A stretch of 64,000 nucleotides of DNA from Corynebacterium vitaeruminis (GCF_001054325.1 NZ_JVVM01000001.1:33090-97089), one strand, 5' to 3'. Shown: positions 17,330 through 26,423, counted from the first letter of the stretch. Made by a program: numbers and translations. Notes: generated from the sequence alone by a model not told the origin.

Positions 17330-18307
17330 TTAGTCCATCGACCCCGAATTAGAAAAACGGCGCTGCGCATAAGCGACGACGCTGACGATTGCGGCGCCGA
17401 GAATGAACAGTCCGAGGGCGAGTCCCCAGTCGGAGCCGATGCCCTGGAGCTCGTTGTTTTCGGTCTGCCACGGCCAGAGAGCGCGCAGCGAACCGAGCAT
17501 GAGTCCGGACATGGCGACCAGCGTGAGCGCCTGGTGTGTACTCAGCAGCCATTCGAGGAGGCGGATGAACAGGACGATGCCGATCAGTGCGCCGACGAAG
17601 AAAGTGCCGATGTAGGCGACGTCACGGTCATGAATTGCGCCCATGGTCGGTGCGTAGAGACCGATGACCAACAGGAAGAAGGAACCGGAAACGCCCGGCA
17701 GGACCAGCGCACACACGGCAATCGAAGCGGCGATGAGCACGAGCCACAGAGGTGGCTGTGTCGGTGCGGCCTGCGGTAGGGAAGTCAGCGCGAACAGAGC
17801 GACGCTGAAAAACAGGAAGACTGCGATGGCCTTGCCTCGCATACCCGGCTGACGCAGGGCACCCGGCTGCAGCTCGTTCAGTGGCATGGTGATTGAGGCG
17901 GCGATCATGCCCATGAACAGTGCTCGGGAAGCGACTGGCTGGTTGGTGACAAAGTCCTCCATGACACCGGCCATGGAGAAGACTACGGCAACCATGCCGA
18001 TAGCCACTGGGATGAGCAGCCACCAGTCAACCCTGCGTAGGTCCTCTTTGAAGGTGCCCTTGGAGATCGCCCGCGGCAGGTCGGTGATGCGCTTTGCCGA
18101 TTCAATCAGGCGTCCGTAGATGCCCGTGATTAGCGCAAGGGTGCCGCCGGAGACACCTGGAATAGTCTCGGCGAGACCAATGAGGCCACCACGCACCGCA
18201 TTGGCGAGGACGCCCAGCGGGGTTGGCTTCGGGATTTCGGAGTAGGGGCTCGTGGTCGGCAGCGTGGTCGACTCTGCGCCAGGAGCGCTCGTATTTTCAG
18301 TAGACAT
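17330..18307 (-). CDS. DUF368 family polyprenyl-phosphate transporter
   Basis: A 325-residue integral membrane protein with about eight to ten hydrophobic segments and the DUF368 hallmarks: GLIGLAETIPGVSGGTLALITGIY near the N-terminus and its internal echo ALVLPGVSGSFFLLVIGLY in the second half. DUF368 proteins have been shown to recycle undecaprenyl phosphate across the membrane, the lipid carrier for cell-wall precursors. The ATG at 18307 is chosen over an in-frame GTG at 18331 because TACAAT lies 8 nt upstream of it (leaderless pattern). The first 25 residues are Ser/Thr-rich and probably cytoplasmic. Confidence 0.85.
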   Translation of the reverse strand: MSTENTSAPGAESTTLPTTSPYSEIPKPTPLGVLANAVRGGLIGLAETIPGVSGGTLALITGIYGRLIESAKRITDLPRAISKGTFKEDLRRVDWWLLIPVAIGMVAVVFSMAGVMEDFVTNQPVASRALFMGMIAASITMPLNELQPGALRQPGMRGKAIAVFLFFSVALFALTSLPQAAPTQPPLWLVLIAASIAVCALVLPGVSGSFFLLVIGLYAPTMGAIHDRDVAYIGTFFVGALIGIVLFIRLLEWLLSTHQALTLVAMSGLMLGSLRALWPWQTENNELQGIGSDWGLALGLFILGAAIVSVVAYAQRRFSNSGSMD

Positions 18308-18315
18308 CGCAGGCC

Positions 18316-18321
18316 ATTGTA
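18316..18321 (-). promoter_or_regulatory. -10 box of the DUF368 gene (leaderless)
   Basis: Minus-strand TACAAT, 8 nt before the ATG at 18307, with no Shine-Dalgarno. Confidence 0.45.
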
Positions 18322-18394
18322 TGTCTTCCACCTGAGAAGAGGCATATTTCCGCGTGTGTATAAGCGGCTTCTGGCTGCGATTAAGGACACAAAA

Positions 18395-18424
18395 TAAAAA
18401 AGCAGCGCCTGGGGCGGCGCTGTC
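18395..18424 (-). terminator. Terminator of the TetR gene
   Basis: Minus-strand AGCGCC/GGCGCT hairpin followed by a run of T residues, about 95 nt after the regulator's stop codon. Confidence 0.75.
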
Positions 18425-18519
18425 AATCTAGTGAGTTACGCAGGGGTAGGCGGTATGCGGTGGGTGGTGGGTGATGGGCGGTGGAGCTGCTTCCTGAGCT
18501 GTTGAGCTGTGCTCGGACC

Positions 18520-19110
18520 TTAGCCGTGCTCGATAATCTGCTGCAGGCAGCTCCCCAGGGCCTCCACCGAGATCTTCGGCGCGTTGGCCTCGTCGATCAA
18601 ACCGGTATCGGAAAGAACTAGGTATCCGACGCAGAGGGAAACAACCATCTGGCTACGGTACACAGCAGTTTCGTGGCTGATGTCCTCTGGGCCGTCTTCT
18701 TCGATGCGGTGAATCAAGTCGTCGGCGATAGCTTCATTGAACCGTTCGGCGATGACTTTTGCAGTTTCCTTGGAGTCAAGGGATCCGACAATCAGCGGAA
18801 TCATGGACTGTCCGGCCATTCCTTGACCAGTCAAAATAGCGCTGGCCATCCGCTGACCAAGTTCATTGAAGGGGGCTCGGCGGAGCGCGCCTTCGAACTG
18901 GCTGAAGTCAATCAGTTCGGCCATGAGACCTTCTTTGGAGCCGAAGTACTTGATGATGAGCGGCGCGCTAACACCCGCATCGCTGGCAATCTCCTTCAGT
19001 GGCACGCTTCGCAAAGGCTTGCGCGCGAAGTGCCGAGCTGCAGCCGCGATAATGCGCTCGCGGGTGGAATGGGCACTCCGTTGGAAATTGGTCGAATCGA
19101 ACTCACTCAT
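18520..19110 (-). CDS. TetR-family transcriptional regulator
   Basis: A 196-residue protein with an N-terminal TetR helix-turn-helix (TRERIIAAAARHFARKPL, then VPLKEIASDAGVSAPLIIKYFGSKEGLM). The C-terminal ligand domain is divergent. The ATG at 19110 (MSEFDSTNFQ) is supported by TAGACT 7 nt upstream; a longer frame to 19149 exists but is unlikely. It lies upstream of the DUF368 gene on the same strand, separated by a terminator, so it may or may not control it. The ligand is unknown. Confidence 0.87.
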   Translation of the reverse strand: MSEFDSTNFQRSAHSTRERIIAAAARHFARKPLRSVPLKEIASDAGVSAPLIIKYFGSKEGLMAELIDFSQFEGALRRAPFNELGQRMASAILTGQGMAGQSMIPLIVGSLDSKETAKVIAERFNEAIADDLIHRIEEDGPEDISHETAVYRSQMVVSLCVGYLVLSDTGLIDEANAPKISVEALGSCLQQIIEHG

Positions 19111-19117
19111 GCTGACG

Positions 19118-19123
19118 AGTCTA
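19118..19123 (-). promoter_or_regulatory. -10 box of the TetR gene (leaderless)
   Basis: Minus-strand TAGACT, 7 nt before the ATG at 19110; no Shine-Dalgarno. Confidence 0.45.
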
Positions 19124-19149
19124 AAGCCATGAAAGCGTAACTTCGCCAA

Positions 19150-19554
19150 TTGCTTTCAAGTGCACGCGCAGGACGTGGCGATATGTTTTCGCGGCCACCT
19201 CAAAGAGGGGGTAATTTCTAGACGCCTCATTTGGGGCAGGTTCTATGCATGTTGTTGAACAAAGGTTGGAAAATATGGAAAAACTCCAGGAAAAATAAAG
19301 CGAATCTTGAATTTGGGTTACAGCATTTCGGAAACTGCAACCAAGCGCCAAGCGACGCTTAGGGGGCGTAACCTTGCGAAGCATTGTTCAAGTGGACTAA
19401 GGGGCGTTTGAGCGCTTTTCAAAATGCCGCTTGATTACCGTAATTATTGTTCACTGAAGCAGGCCGACCAACAACTCATCCTCCGTAGCTCGCGTATACC
19501 AGCGCGGATCTCAGTTTTCCTACGCTGTTCAATATTTTCCTACACTGGGATGTC
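19150..19554. other. Intergenic region between tetR and polA
   Basis: About 400 bp with no convincing gene. The middle (about 19245-19330) is AT-rich compared with the surroundings. The 3' end holds a direct repeat, TTTTCCTACGCTG (19515-19527) and TTTTCCTACACTG (19535-19547), with a 20-bp period; the second copy includes the polA -10 box. Confidence 0.5.
19541..19546 (+). promoter_or_regulatory. polA -10 box (leaderless)
   Basis: TACACT, 8 nt before the polA ATG; no Shine-Dalgarno. No good -35 is seen, but the box belongs to a 13-nt direct repeat that could bind a regulator. Confidence 0.45.
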
Positions 19555-22200
19555 ATGAAGAAGACCCTCATGCTTATCGACGGTCATTCCATGGCCTTCC
19601 GCGCGTTTTTTGCCCTTCCGGTGGATAACTTCTCAACCACAGGTGGGCAGACAACGAACGCGGTGTACGGCTTCCTCTCCATGCTGTCCAATATCCTCAG
19701 CGAGGAAAAGCCCACGCATGTGGCGGTCGCATTCGACGTCGCTCGCGAGACCTTCCGTAACGAGATTTTCCCGGAGTATAAGGCCCAGCGTGAGAAGACT
19801 CCTGAGGAATTCCGTGGTCAGGTGCCACTTATTCAGCAGGTGCTGAAAGAGATGGGCATTGTCACGCTGGAAAAGGACAACTACGAGGCCGACGACATCA
19901 TCGCGACGTTGGCTACCCAGGCCAAGCCCGAGGGCTTCGAAACTCTCATTGTCACCGGCGATCGCGACTCGTTCCAGTTGGTCAACGACACCACCACCGT
20001 GCTCTATCCAATGCGTGGCGTCACTACGCTTCATCGCTTCACGCCAGAGGCTATTGAGAAGAAGTACGGTCTGACACCGACGCAGTACCCGGACTTCGCG
20101 GCACTCCGCGGCGACCCCTCCGATAACCTCCCGGGCATTCCGGGGGTCGGCGAGAAGACCGCGACCAAGTGGATTGTTCAGTACGGCACACTGGAAAACC
20201 TCATCGATCACGCCGACGAAATCCGCGGCAAGGTCGGCGACAACTTCCGCGAGCGCGTCGCAAATGTCCAGCTGAACCGAGACATCACCGAAATGGTCAA
20301 GGACCTGCCCTTGCCATACGGTCCGAACGAGCTCGAGCTCCGTCCCGCTGATGCCCAGGGAATTATCGACTTCTTCGACCGCCTCGAATTCGGCGATAAC
20401 CTCCGCGAGCGCGTCTTCCGCACTCTTTCTATCGAAGGTGCGGGCGTCACCGCCTCCACCAGTGACAGCGCGACAAAGCTCGAGGCTGTCTCGCTTGACG
20501 ACGGCGCCCTGGCTGCCTGGCTCGATAATTTGCACGAGCCGACCGCATTGCAGGTCGGGGAGCACACCCTGATGATTGGCTCCGCCGATGAGAAGGGCAA
20601 GACCTCTGGTCAGGCCGTTTCTCTCGACCTCGGCGAGCTATCCGCCGAAGATGCCGACACACTGCGTGAGTGGTTCGCTGGCGACCACCCGAAGCTCGTG
20701 CATGACTGTAAGTCGGCCATGCACGCACTCTGGAACTACGACTTCGAACTGGCAGGGGTTATCCACGACACCTTCTTGGCTGCGTATCTATTGCGCCCGA
20801 GCCAGCGCAGTTACAGCTTGGACAACGTCGTCCAGCGGCACCTGGGGCAGACTCTTTCGCAGGCCGACGGTCAGATGACTCTGCTCGACGGTCCGGCCGA
20901 GGATGCTTCCCATGTCGCCGCCGTCATCGACCTGGCGGAGCGGTTGGCTGTCGAACTCGATGAGGCCGGGCTCTACAGCGTGTACGCCGACTTGGAAGTT
21001 CCGCTTGCTCCAGTGTTGGGCCGGATGGAACGTACCGGCATCGCTGTGGATGTTGATGCGCTCGAGGAGCTTCGCAAGCAGGCGCAGGCGGCTACCGATG
21101 AGGCGGAGAGTGAGGCTCGCAACCTCGTCGATAAGCCTGAGCTGAATCTCGGATCGCCGAAGCAGTTGCAAGAAGTGCTGTTTGACCAGCTGGGGATGCC
21201 CAAGACGAAGAAGACGAAGACGGGCTATTCCACGGCGGCGAAGGAAATTGAGGGGTTGGCGAAGGTCAACCCGCATCCGTTCTTGGACTACCTGCTGAAG
21301 TTCCGCGAGTCGCAAAAGATGAAGTCAACCGTCGAGGGGCTGATTAAGGCTGTCGCTGATGATGGCCGTATTCATACGACCTTTAATCAGACGGTCGCTG
21401 CGACGGGGCGCCTGTCGTCGACGGAGCCGAATCTGCAGAATATTCCGGTGCGCACGGAGTTCGGGCGACGGATTCGTGAGGCGTTTGTGGTGGGCGATGG
21501 CTATGCGCAGCTGATCACCGCGGACTACTCGCAGATCGAGATGCGTGTAATGGCGCACTTGTCGCAGGATCCAGGGCTGATTGAGGCCTACCGGCAGGGC
21601 GAGGACTTGCATAACTACGTCGGCTCGAAGGTCTTCGGCGTCGGTATCGATGAGGTCACGCCTGAGCTGCGTCGTCGTGTCAAGGCGATGAGCTACGGCC
21701 TTGCCTACGGTCTGAGTGCTTTTGGTCTGGCGCAGCAGCTCGATATCCCGCAGCGCGAGGCGAAGAAGCTCATGGAGGACTACTTCGAGCGCTTTGGTGG
21801 CGTGCGCGATTACCTGCACAAAGTTGTTGAGCAGGCGCGCAAGGACGGCTTTACGGCCACGATGTTCGATCGGCGCCGCTACCTGCCGGAACTCAACGCC
21901 GACAACCGCATTGCTCGCGATAACGCGGAACGCGCGGCTTTGAACTCGCCGATCCAGGGGTCGGCGGCAGACATTATTAAAATCGCGATGCTCCGGGTCG
22001 ACGATGCTTTACGACGAGGCGGGTTGCGCTCACGTGTCCTCCTGCAGGTTCATGACGAACTGGTCGTTGAGGTTGCAGATGGGGAAGAGGCGGCCATCAA
22101 GGAGCTGTTGCATCGTGAGATGGACTCGGCGGCTGAATTGTTGGTGCCGCTGGATGTTTCCATCGGTGCTGGTGTGAACTGGGATGCTGCTGCGCATTAG
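19555..22200 (+). CDS. polA: DNA polymerase I
   Basis: An 881-residue protein for repair and Okazaki-fragment processing. The N-terminal 5'-nuclease domain (about residues 1-300) carries LMLIDGHSMAFRAFFA, YEADDIIATLA, TGDRDSFQLV and GDPSDNLPGIPGVGEKTA, retaining the metal-binding aspartates. The middle region aligns with the 3'-5' exonuclease fold but lacks the usual DxE and YxxxD motifs, so proofreading is probably absent, as in other actinobacteria. The polymerase domain has LSSTEPNLQNIPVRTE, the motif A segment TADYSQIEMRVMAHLS, the motif B segment RRRVKAMSYGLAYGLS and motif C, LQVHDELVVEV. Confidence 0.97.
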   Translation: MKKTLMLIDGHSMAFRAFFALPVDNFSTTGGQTTNAVYGFLSMLSNILSEEKPTHVAVAFDVARETFRNEIFPEYKAQREKTPEEFRGQVPLIQQVLKEMGIVTLEKDNYEADDIIATLATQAKPEGFETLIVTGDRDSFQLVNDTTTVLYPMRGVTTLHRFTPEAIEKKYGLTPTQYPDFAALRGDPSDNLPGIPGVGEKTATKWIVQYGTLENLIDHADEIRGKVGDNFRERVANVQLNRDITEMVKDLPLPYGPNELELRPADAQGIIDFFDRLEFGDNLRERVFRTLSIEGAGVTASTSDSATKLEAVSLDDGALAAWLDNLHEPTALQVGEHTLMIGSADEKGKTSGQAVSLDLGELSAEDADTLREWFAGDHPKLVHDCKSAMHALWNYDFELAGVIHDTFLAAYLLRPSQRSYSLDNVVQRHLGQTLSQADGQMTLLDGPAEDASHVAAVIDLAERLAVELDEAGLYSVYADLEVPLAPVLGRMERTGIAVDVDALEELRKQAQAATDEAESEARNLVDKPELNLGSPKQLQEVLFDQLGMPKTKKTKTGYSTAAKEIEGLAKVNPHPFLDYLLKFRESQKMKSTVEGLIKAVADDGRIHTTFNQTVAATGRLSSTEPNLQNIPVRTEFGRRIREAFVVGDGYAQLITADYSQIEMRVMAHLSQDPGLIEAYRQGEDLHNYVGSKVFGVGIDEVTPELRRRVKAMSYGLAYGLSAFGLAQQLDIPQREAKKLMEDYFERFGGVRDYLHKVVEQARKDGFTATMFDRRRYLPELNADNRIARDNAERAALNSPIQGSAADIIKIAMLRVDDALRRGGLRSRVLLQVHDELVVEVADGEEAAIKELLHREMDSAAELLVPLDVSIGAGVNWDAAAH

Positions 22201-22482
22201 TGGTGCGGAGGCGGGGCGGCGGTCGCGGCCGGCAGACCTTTTGCGGACTTGCCGGGCATGAGTTGCGAACTTGAATGTCGCAGCTCAAATCGGTATTGTT
22301 CGCTAGGTATGCATTAGCGTGCCGACTTTGCAGCCTCGAGCTTCAAGGACACCGGGTTAACTAATTGCCAATGGCGAGATTCGCCGAAAGCGGATTTGGC
22401 CCGGTTGTCCAGGAGTTTCTTTGAGGGGCAAGGCCGAAATTGTCCGTTTTTCGATTTCTATCCGCTTCGGAGCACATCTTAT
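22201..22482 (+). promoter_or_regulatory. rpsA upstream region
   Basis: About 280 bp between polA and rpsA. No terminator for polA is evident. TAGCGT (22315-22320) is a possible -10; a Shine-Dalgarno-like GGAG lies 9 nt before the rpsA ATG. The frame open upstream of the ATG (from 22396) has no supporting signal and is taken as leader. Confidence 0.35.
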
Positions 22483-23946
22483 ATGTCCACTTCTAACGTC
22501 CCTCAGGTTGCCATCAACGACATTGGCACCGCTGAGGATTTCCTGGCCGCTGTCGACTCGACGATGAAGTACTTCAACGATGGTGACATCGTTGAGGGCA
22601 CCGTCGTTAAGGTTGACCGCGACGAGGTTCTTCTCGACATCGGCTACAAGACTGAAGGTGTCATTCCTTCCCGCGAACTGTCCATCAAGCACGATGTCGA
22701 CCCTGACGAAGTGGTCGAAGTTGGCGATGAGATCGACGCGCTGGTCCTGACCAAGGAAGACAAGGAAGGCCGCCTCATCCTGTCCAAGAAGCGCGCTCAG
22801 TACGAGCGTGCTTGGGGCACCATCGAGCAGCTCAAGGAGAACGACGAGCCGGTTACCGGTACCGTCATCGAGGTCGTCAAGGGCGGCCTGATTCTCGACA
22901 TCGGCCTGCGTGGCTTCCTGCCGGCTTCCCTCGTTGAGATGCGTCGTGTCCGTGACCTCCAGCCGTACATCGGCCAGGAGATCGAGGCCAAGATCATCGA
23001 GCTCGACAAGAACCGCAACAACGTCGTTCTGTCCCGCCGTGCATGGCTCGAGCAGACCCAGTCTGAGGTCCGCTCTGAGTTCCTGCACCAGCTGCAGAAG
23101 GGCCAGGTCCGCAAGGGCGTCGTTTCCTCCATCGTCAACTTCGGCGCATTCGTCGATCTCGGCGGTGTTGACGGCCTGGTTCACGTTTCCGAGCTGTCCT
23201 GGAAGCACATCGACCACCCGTCCGAGGTTGTCCAGGTTGGCGACGAGGTCACCGTCGAGGTTCTCGAGGTCGACCTGAACCGCGAGCGCGTCTCCCTGTC
23301 CCTGAAGGCTACCCAGGAAGACCCGTGGCGCGTCTTCGCCCGCACTCACGCAATCGGCCAGATTGTTCCGGGCAAGGTCACCAAGCTGGTTCCGTTCGGT
23401 GCGTTCGTCCGCGTCGAAGAGGGTATCGAGGGCCTGGTTCACATCTCCGAGCTGGCTTCCCGCCACATCGACGTTCCGGACCAGATTGTCTCCGTCGACG
23501 AGCAGGTCATGGTCAAGGTCATCGACATCGACCTCGAGCGTCGTCGTATCTCCCTGTCCCTCAAGCAGGCTGACGAGGACTTCACCGAAGAGTTTGACCC
23601 GACCAAGTACGGCATGGGCGACTCCTACGACGAGCAGGGCAACTACATCTTCCCGGAGGGCTTCGACCCGGAGACCAACGAGTGGATGGAGGGCTTCGAG
23701 ACCCAGCGCGCAGAGTGGGAGGCTCGCTACGCAGAGGCAGAGCGTCACCACCAGCTGCACGCTGCCCAGATCGAGCGTCACCGCGCTGCAGCTGCCGAGG
23801 CTGCAGAGACCGCTTCGAACTACTCTTCCGAGTCCGGCGAGGCAGCTCCGGCTGCTCCGGCCGCACCGGCTGCAGACAACGCTGGCGGCACCCTGGCTTC
23901 CGACGAGCAGCTCGCTGCTCTGCGTGAGAAGCTGGCCGGCAACTAA
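22483..23946 (+). CDS. rpsA: 30S ribosomal protein S1
   Basis: A 487-residue protein with four S1 RNA-binding domains, at about residues 33-105, 120-190, 205-275 and 290-362. Each has the V-G-V---V-FGAFVDLG-V-GLVH-SE pattern, clearest in domains three and four. A C-terminal tail is rich in acidic residues and then Ala/Pro (AAPAAPAAPAADN), typical of actinobacterial S1, which lacks the six domains of E. coli. Start ATG at 22483 gives MSTSNVPQVAINDIGTAEDF. Strong codon bias indicates high expression. A perfect terminator follows. Confidence 0.96.
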   Translation: MSTSNVPQVAINDIGTAEDFLAAVDSTMKYFNDGDIVEGTVVKVDRDEVLLDIGYKTEGVIPSRELSIKHDVDPDEVVEVGDEIDALVLTKEDKEGRLILSKKRAQYERAWGTIEQLKENDEPVTGTVIEVVKGGLILDIGLRGFLPASLVEMRRVRDLQPYIGQEIEAKIIELDKNRNNVVLSRRAWLEQTQSEVRSEFLHQLQKGQVRKGVVSSIVNFGAFVDLGGVDGLVHVSELSWKHIDHPSEVVQVGDEVTVEVLEVDLNRERVSLSLKATQEDPWRVFARTHAIGQIVPGKVTKLVPFGAFVRVEEGIEGLVHISELASRHIDVPDQIVSVDEQVMVKVIDIDLERRRISLSLKQADEDFTEEFDPTKYGMGDSYDEQGNYIFPEGFDPETNEWMEGFETQRAEWEARYAEAERHHQLHAAQIERHRAAAAEAAETASNYSSESGEAAPAAPAAPAADNAGGTLASDEQLAALREKLAGN

Positions 23947-23984
23947 GCTAGATTGCTAAGGGCTTATACGGCCCTTTGAGAAAT

Positions 23985-24018
23985 CGCCCCGGCGAGGTTT
24001 TCCTCGCTGGGGCTTTTT
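23985..24018 (+). terminator. rpsA intrinsic terminator
   Basis: Perfect stem GCCCCGGCGAGG/CCTCGCTGGGGC (one G-U), TTTT loop, then TTTTT. A small AGGGC/GCCCT hairpin precedes it. Confidence 0.93.
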
Positions 24019-24151
24019 CGTGCTTTCTTTGCTTTACGACGGGCACCTGCTCGGCCCTGTTTTTCTAGAGGTGACTTGGGTGCTTGTTGCATTTTTGGTC
24101 CTGGTGTTGGGGCTTCGGGCGATGAAGGTGGCACCGCTGTTGCCTAAGGCG

Positions 24152-24213
24152 GGCTTGTGCTTCACCAGAAGTGGCTTGCTGCATAGTAACCGGCCGCTGG
24201 CGAAGCGCAAGCC
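24152..24213. repeat. Hairpin repeat family, copy B
   Basis: Left arm 24152-24168 (GGCTTGTGCTTCACCAG) and right arm 24197-24213 (CTGGCGAAGCGCAAGCC) match at 15 of 17 positions, both differences giving G-U pairs in RNA. The loop contains TTGCTGCATAGTAACCGGC, close to the copy A loop. Confidence 0.75.
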
Positions 24214-24271
24214 GTCCTAATGGCCCTGGTGTCCCTGTCGATTTTGGTGGCTCTGCCTGTCCTGACCGCCG

Positions 24272-24300
24272 TTGACAGCCTGTCTGCCTACCCATATGAT
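24272..24300 (+). promoter_or_regulatory. Near-consensus promoter of the hydroquinone-reductase-like gene
   Basis: Perfect TTGACA (24272-24277), 17-nt spacer, TATGAT (24295-24300), then 7 nt to the ATG at 24308. This is the best sigma-A promoter in the window and predicts a leaderless mRNA. Confidence 0.8.
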
Positions 24301-24307
24301 TGGTGAC

Positions 24308-25399
24308 ATGACAACAAAGAATGAAGCTAATCAGGTAGAGGATTCCTCCCATTCCACCGGCGGTGTGTACTCCCAGGAAGGGAAGGATTTTAACCGCGAC
24401 ACTCGCTATATCAATGACCGCATTGTCAAGAACGGTCGCGAGGTAGGCGAGGGGATTAAGACGTGGCCCGTTGAAGCCGGGCGCTACCGTCTTGTTGCGG
24501 CTCGTGCGTGCCCGTGGGCACACCGCACGCTTATCGTTCGCAGGTTGCTCGGCCTGGAAGATGCAATTTCGGTCGGTATTCCAGGACCGGTTCACGATGC
24601 TCGTTCCTGGACTTTCGACAAGGGGCCAAATGGCCGCGACGAAGTGCTCGGCTATGATCGTCTTCAAGAAGCATTTCTCAAGCGTTACCCTGATTACCAG
24701 CGGGGCATTACCGTCCCGGCGATTGTCGAAATTGAATCGGGCGAGGTTGTGACCAACGACTTCCCTTGGATCACCTTGGATTTCATGACCGAGTGGACCG
24801 AGTTTCACCGCGACGGCGCCCCGGATCTCTACCCGGAGGAGATGCGTGAGGAAATGGATGAGCTCATGCAGTTCATCTATACCGAAATCAATAACGGCGT
24901 CTATCGCTGTGGCTTCGCGGGTTCGCAGGAGTCCTATGACAAGGCTTACGACCGACTGTTCAGCGCCCTCGATAAGGTTTCTGAGCGCTTAGAGACCCGC
25001 CGTTACCTCATGGGTGATCACATCACCGAGGCTGACATTCGCCTTTACACAACCCTCATCCGCTTCGATGCCGTCTACCACGGCCACTTCAAGTGCAACC
25101 AGAATAAGATCTCCGAGATGCCAGTTCTATACAACTACCTGCGTGATCTCTTCCAGACTCCGGGCTTCGGTGACACCACTGACTTCGTCGACATCAAGCG
25201 CCATTACTACGAGGTCCATCGCGACCTCAATCCGCTTGGCATTGTCCCGAAGGGTCCGAATCTCTCCGACCTGCTCCAGCCGCACGGCCGTGAAGCCCTT
25301 GGTGGCAGCCCGTTCGGTAATGGTACCGCTCCGGGGCCAGTCAATCCGGATCCTGTTGAGGAAGGTCACCGAATCGAGGATCTGGTCCGGATTCACTAG
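24308..25399 (+). CDS. Glutathionyl-hydroquinone reductase-like protein (Xi-class GST)
   Basis: A 363-residue protein of the YqjG/Ecm4 (Omega/Xi) glutathione-transferase family. These enzymes use a catalytic cysteine to remove a thiol adduct from S-conjugated hydroquinones. The motif RACPWAHRTLIVR contains Cys68 in the CPWAHR signature, and the YL-GDHITEADIRLYTTLIRFD helix is typical of the C-terminal domain. Corynebacteria use mycothiol rather than glutathione, so the natural thiol is likely different (inference). The gene has an excellent promoter and no Shine-Dalgarno. Its stop lies 4 bp from the stop of the convergent YdcF gene. Confidence 0.87.
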   Translation: MTTKNEANQVEDSSHSTGGVYSQEGKDFNRDTRYINDRIVKNGREVGEGIKTWPVEAGRYRLVAARACPWAHRTLIVRRLLGLEDAISVGIPGPVHDARSWTFDKGPNGRDEVLGYDRLQEAFLKRYPDYQRGITVPAIVEIESGEVVTNDFPWITLDFMTEWTEFHRDGAPDLYPEEMREEMDELMQFIYTEINNGVYRCGFAGSQESYDKAYDRLFSALDKVSERLETRRYLMGDHITEADIRLYTTLIRFDAVYHGHFKCNQNKISEMPVLYNYLRDLFQTPGFGDTTDFVDIKRHYYEVHRDLNPLGIVPKGPNLSDLLQPHGREALGGSPFGNGTAPGPVNPDPVEEGHRIEDLVRIH

Positions 25400-25409
25400 G
25401 CGCCTAGTG
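25394..25409. repeat. 16-bp perfect palindrome holding two convergent stop codons
   Basis: CACTAGGCGCCTAGTG is its own reverse complement. It encodes the final His codon plus TAG of the plus-strand gene and, on the minus strand, the final His codon plus TAG of the YdcF gene. Confidence 0.85.
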
Positions 25410-26423
25410 GTCGGGTTCCGTCGCGGGTTTCCAATCGGGATTCTGACCGAAGAAGGGTGGCAGGCCGTCGGCCTTCACAGCATCGGGGAGCATGTACCAA
25501 GCGACGGCATCCCTATAGGTTTTATTTCGCAGTTCGGCATCCGACAGGTCAGTTTCAGCTCGTGTGCCTAGTCCCGAGATGTTTACATCAGGGCCGAAGG
25601 CTAGGCAGTAATCGACCACACCACGGTGAATGTGGTATTCCGAGGTGACGACGACAAGGGAAGAAGGGGAAATGCCGTGACTGTCCAATACCTGCTGGCT
25701 CAGCCAGGCGTTACTGATCGTTGACCAGGCATTCTCTTCTTTAATAATGCGCTGAGGGCTAAGGCCGTGGCGGACCAACCAATTGCTCATCGCCTCGGCT
25801 TCGTTGTAGCCGTAGCCGGTGTTTCCGCCAGTTACAATGATATTCACGGATGGGTGTTGTCTGGCAAGTACCAAACCGCCTTTTAGCCTGGCGGCGAGTT
25901 CAGGATGGACGCGGCCGCTTTCATCCAAACCATTGCCAAGCACTACGATTGTGGTGGATGGGTCGTCAAAGTTAGGCGTCGCTACAGGGTTGTGAATTGT
26001 GGCAAGGGTATGTCGCACTTCGTTGGCGCGCGTTGGTGAAAGTGTGGTCAATGCCGCCTCGACAGACTGCTGATCTCCTAGATAGTCCGCGGCGATTGCT
26101 GCAGCGCTGACCGCATCTTCAGCTGTAATTCGCCACCGCTGTAGAGCATTGAGATACGATGAACCGTTCTCGCTAAGCTCCAGCAGCTCCGGCGGGATGG
26201 TGATAGAGCGGCCCGGGGTGCCGGGAATCTTCACTGTCAGTGGCATGTCTCGCGCGAAATCAAAACTCTCTGCCGTTCCCGCAAGGTTGGCAGTGGGAAC
26301 TCTTGGATGCGTAAGCGGCTGAGCATTTGCCGACCCCAACCCCAGCGAGATAGCAGCCATCGCGACCAGACCACCAGTGCTTATAGAGCGTAAGTGTTTC
26401 CTAAAACTCCTGTAATACACCAT
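25404..26423 (-). CDS. Exported YdcF/DUF218-family protein
   Basis: A 339-residue protein with an N-terminal signal sequence (RKHLRSISTGGLVAMAAISL, cleavage near SANA-QPL) and a C-terminal DUF218 domain. Domain marks are TTIVVLGNGLDESGRVHPELAARL, NIIVTGGNTGYGYNEAEAMSNWL, EENAWSTISNA and VVTSEYHIHRG. YdcF-type proteins have a nucleotide-binding-like fold and are linked to envelope biology (SanA, ElyC), but no reaction is established. A purine-rich GGAAAG precedes the ATG. Its location is probably secreted or cell-wall space. Confidence 0.8.
   Translation of the reverse strand: MVYYRSFRKHLRSISTGGLVAMAAISLGLGSANAQPLTHPRVPTANLAGTAESFDFARDMPLTVKIPGTPGRSITIPPELLELSENGSSYLNALQRWRITAEDAVSAAAIAADYLGDQQSVEAALTTLSPTRANEVRHTLATIHNPVATPNFDDPSTTIVVLGNGLDESGRVHPELAARLKGGLVLARQHPSVNIIVTGGNTGYGYNEAEAMSNWLVRHGLSPQRIIKEENAWSTISNAWLSQQVLDSHGISPSSLVVVTSEYHIHRGVVDYCLAFGPDVNISGLGTRAETDLSDAELRNKTYRDAVAWYMLPDAVKADGLPPFFGQNPDWKPATEPDH

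Noticed and set aside
22357..23781. 474-codon open frame antisense to rpsA
   Set aside because: A repetitive Leu/Asp/Val-rich translation mirroring the S1 repeats; no independent signals.
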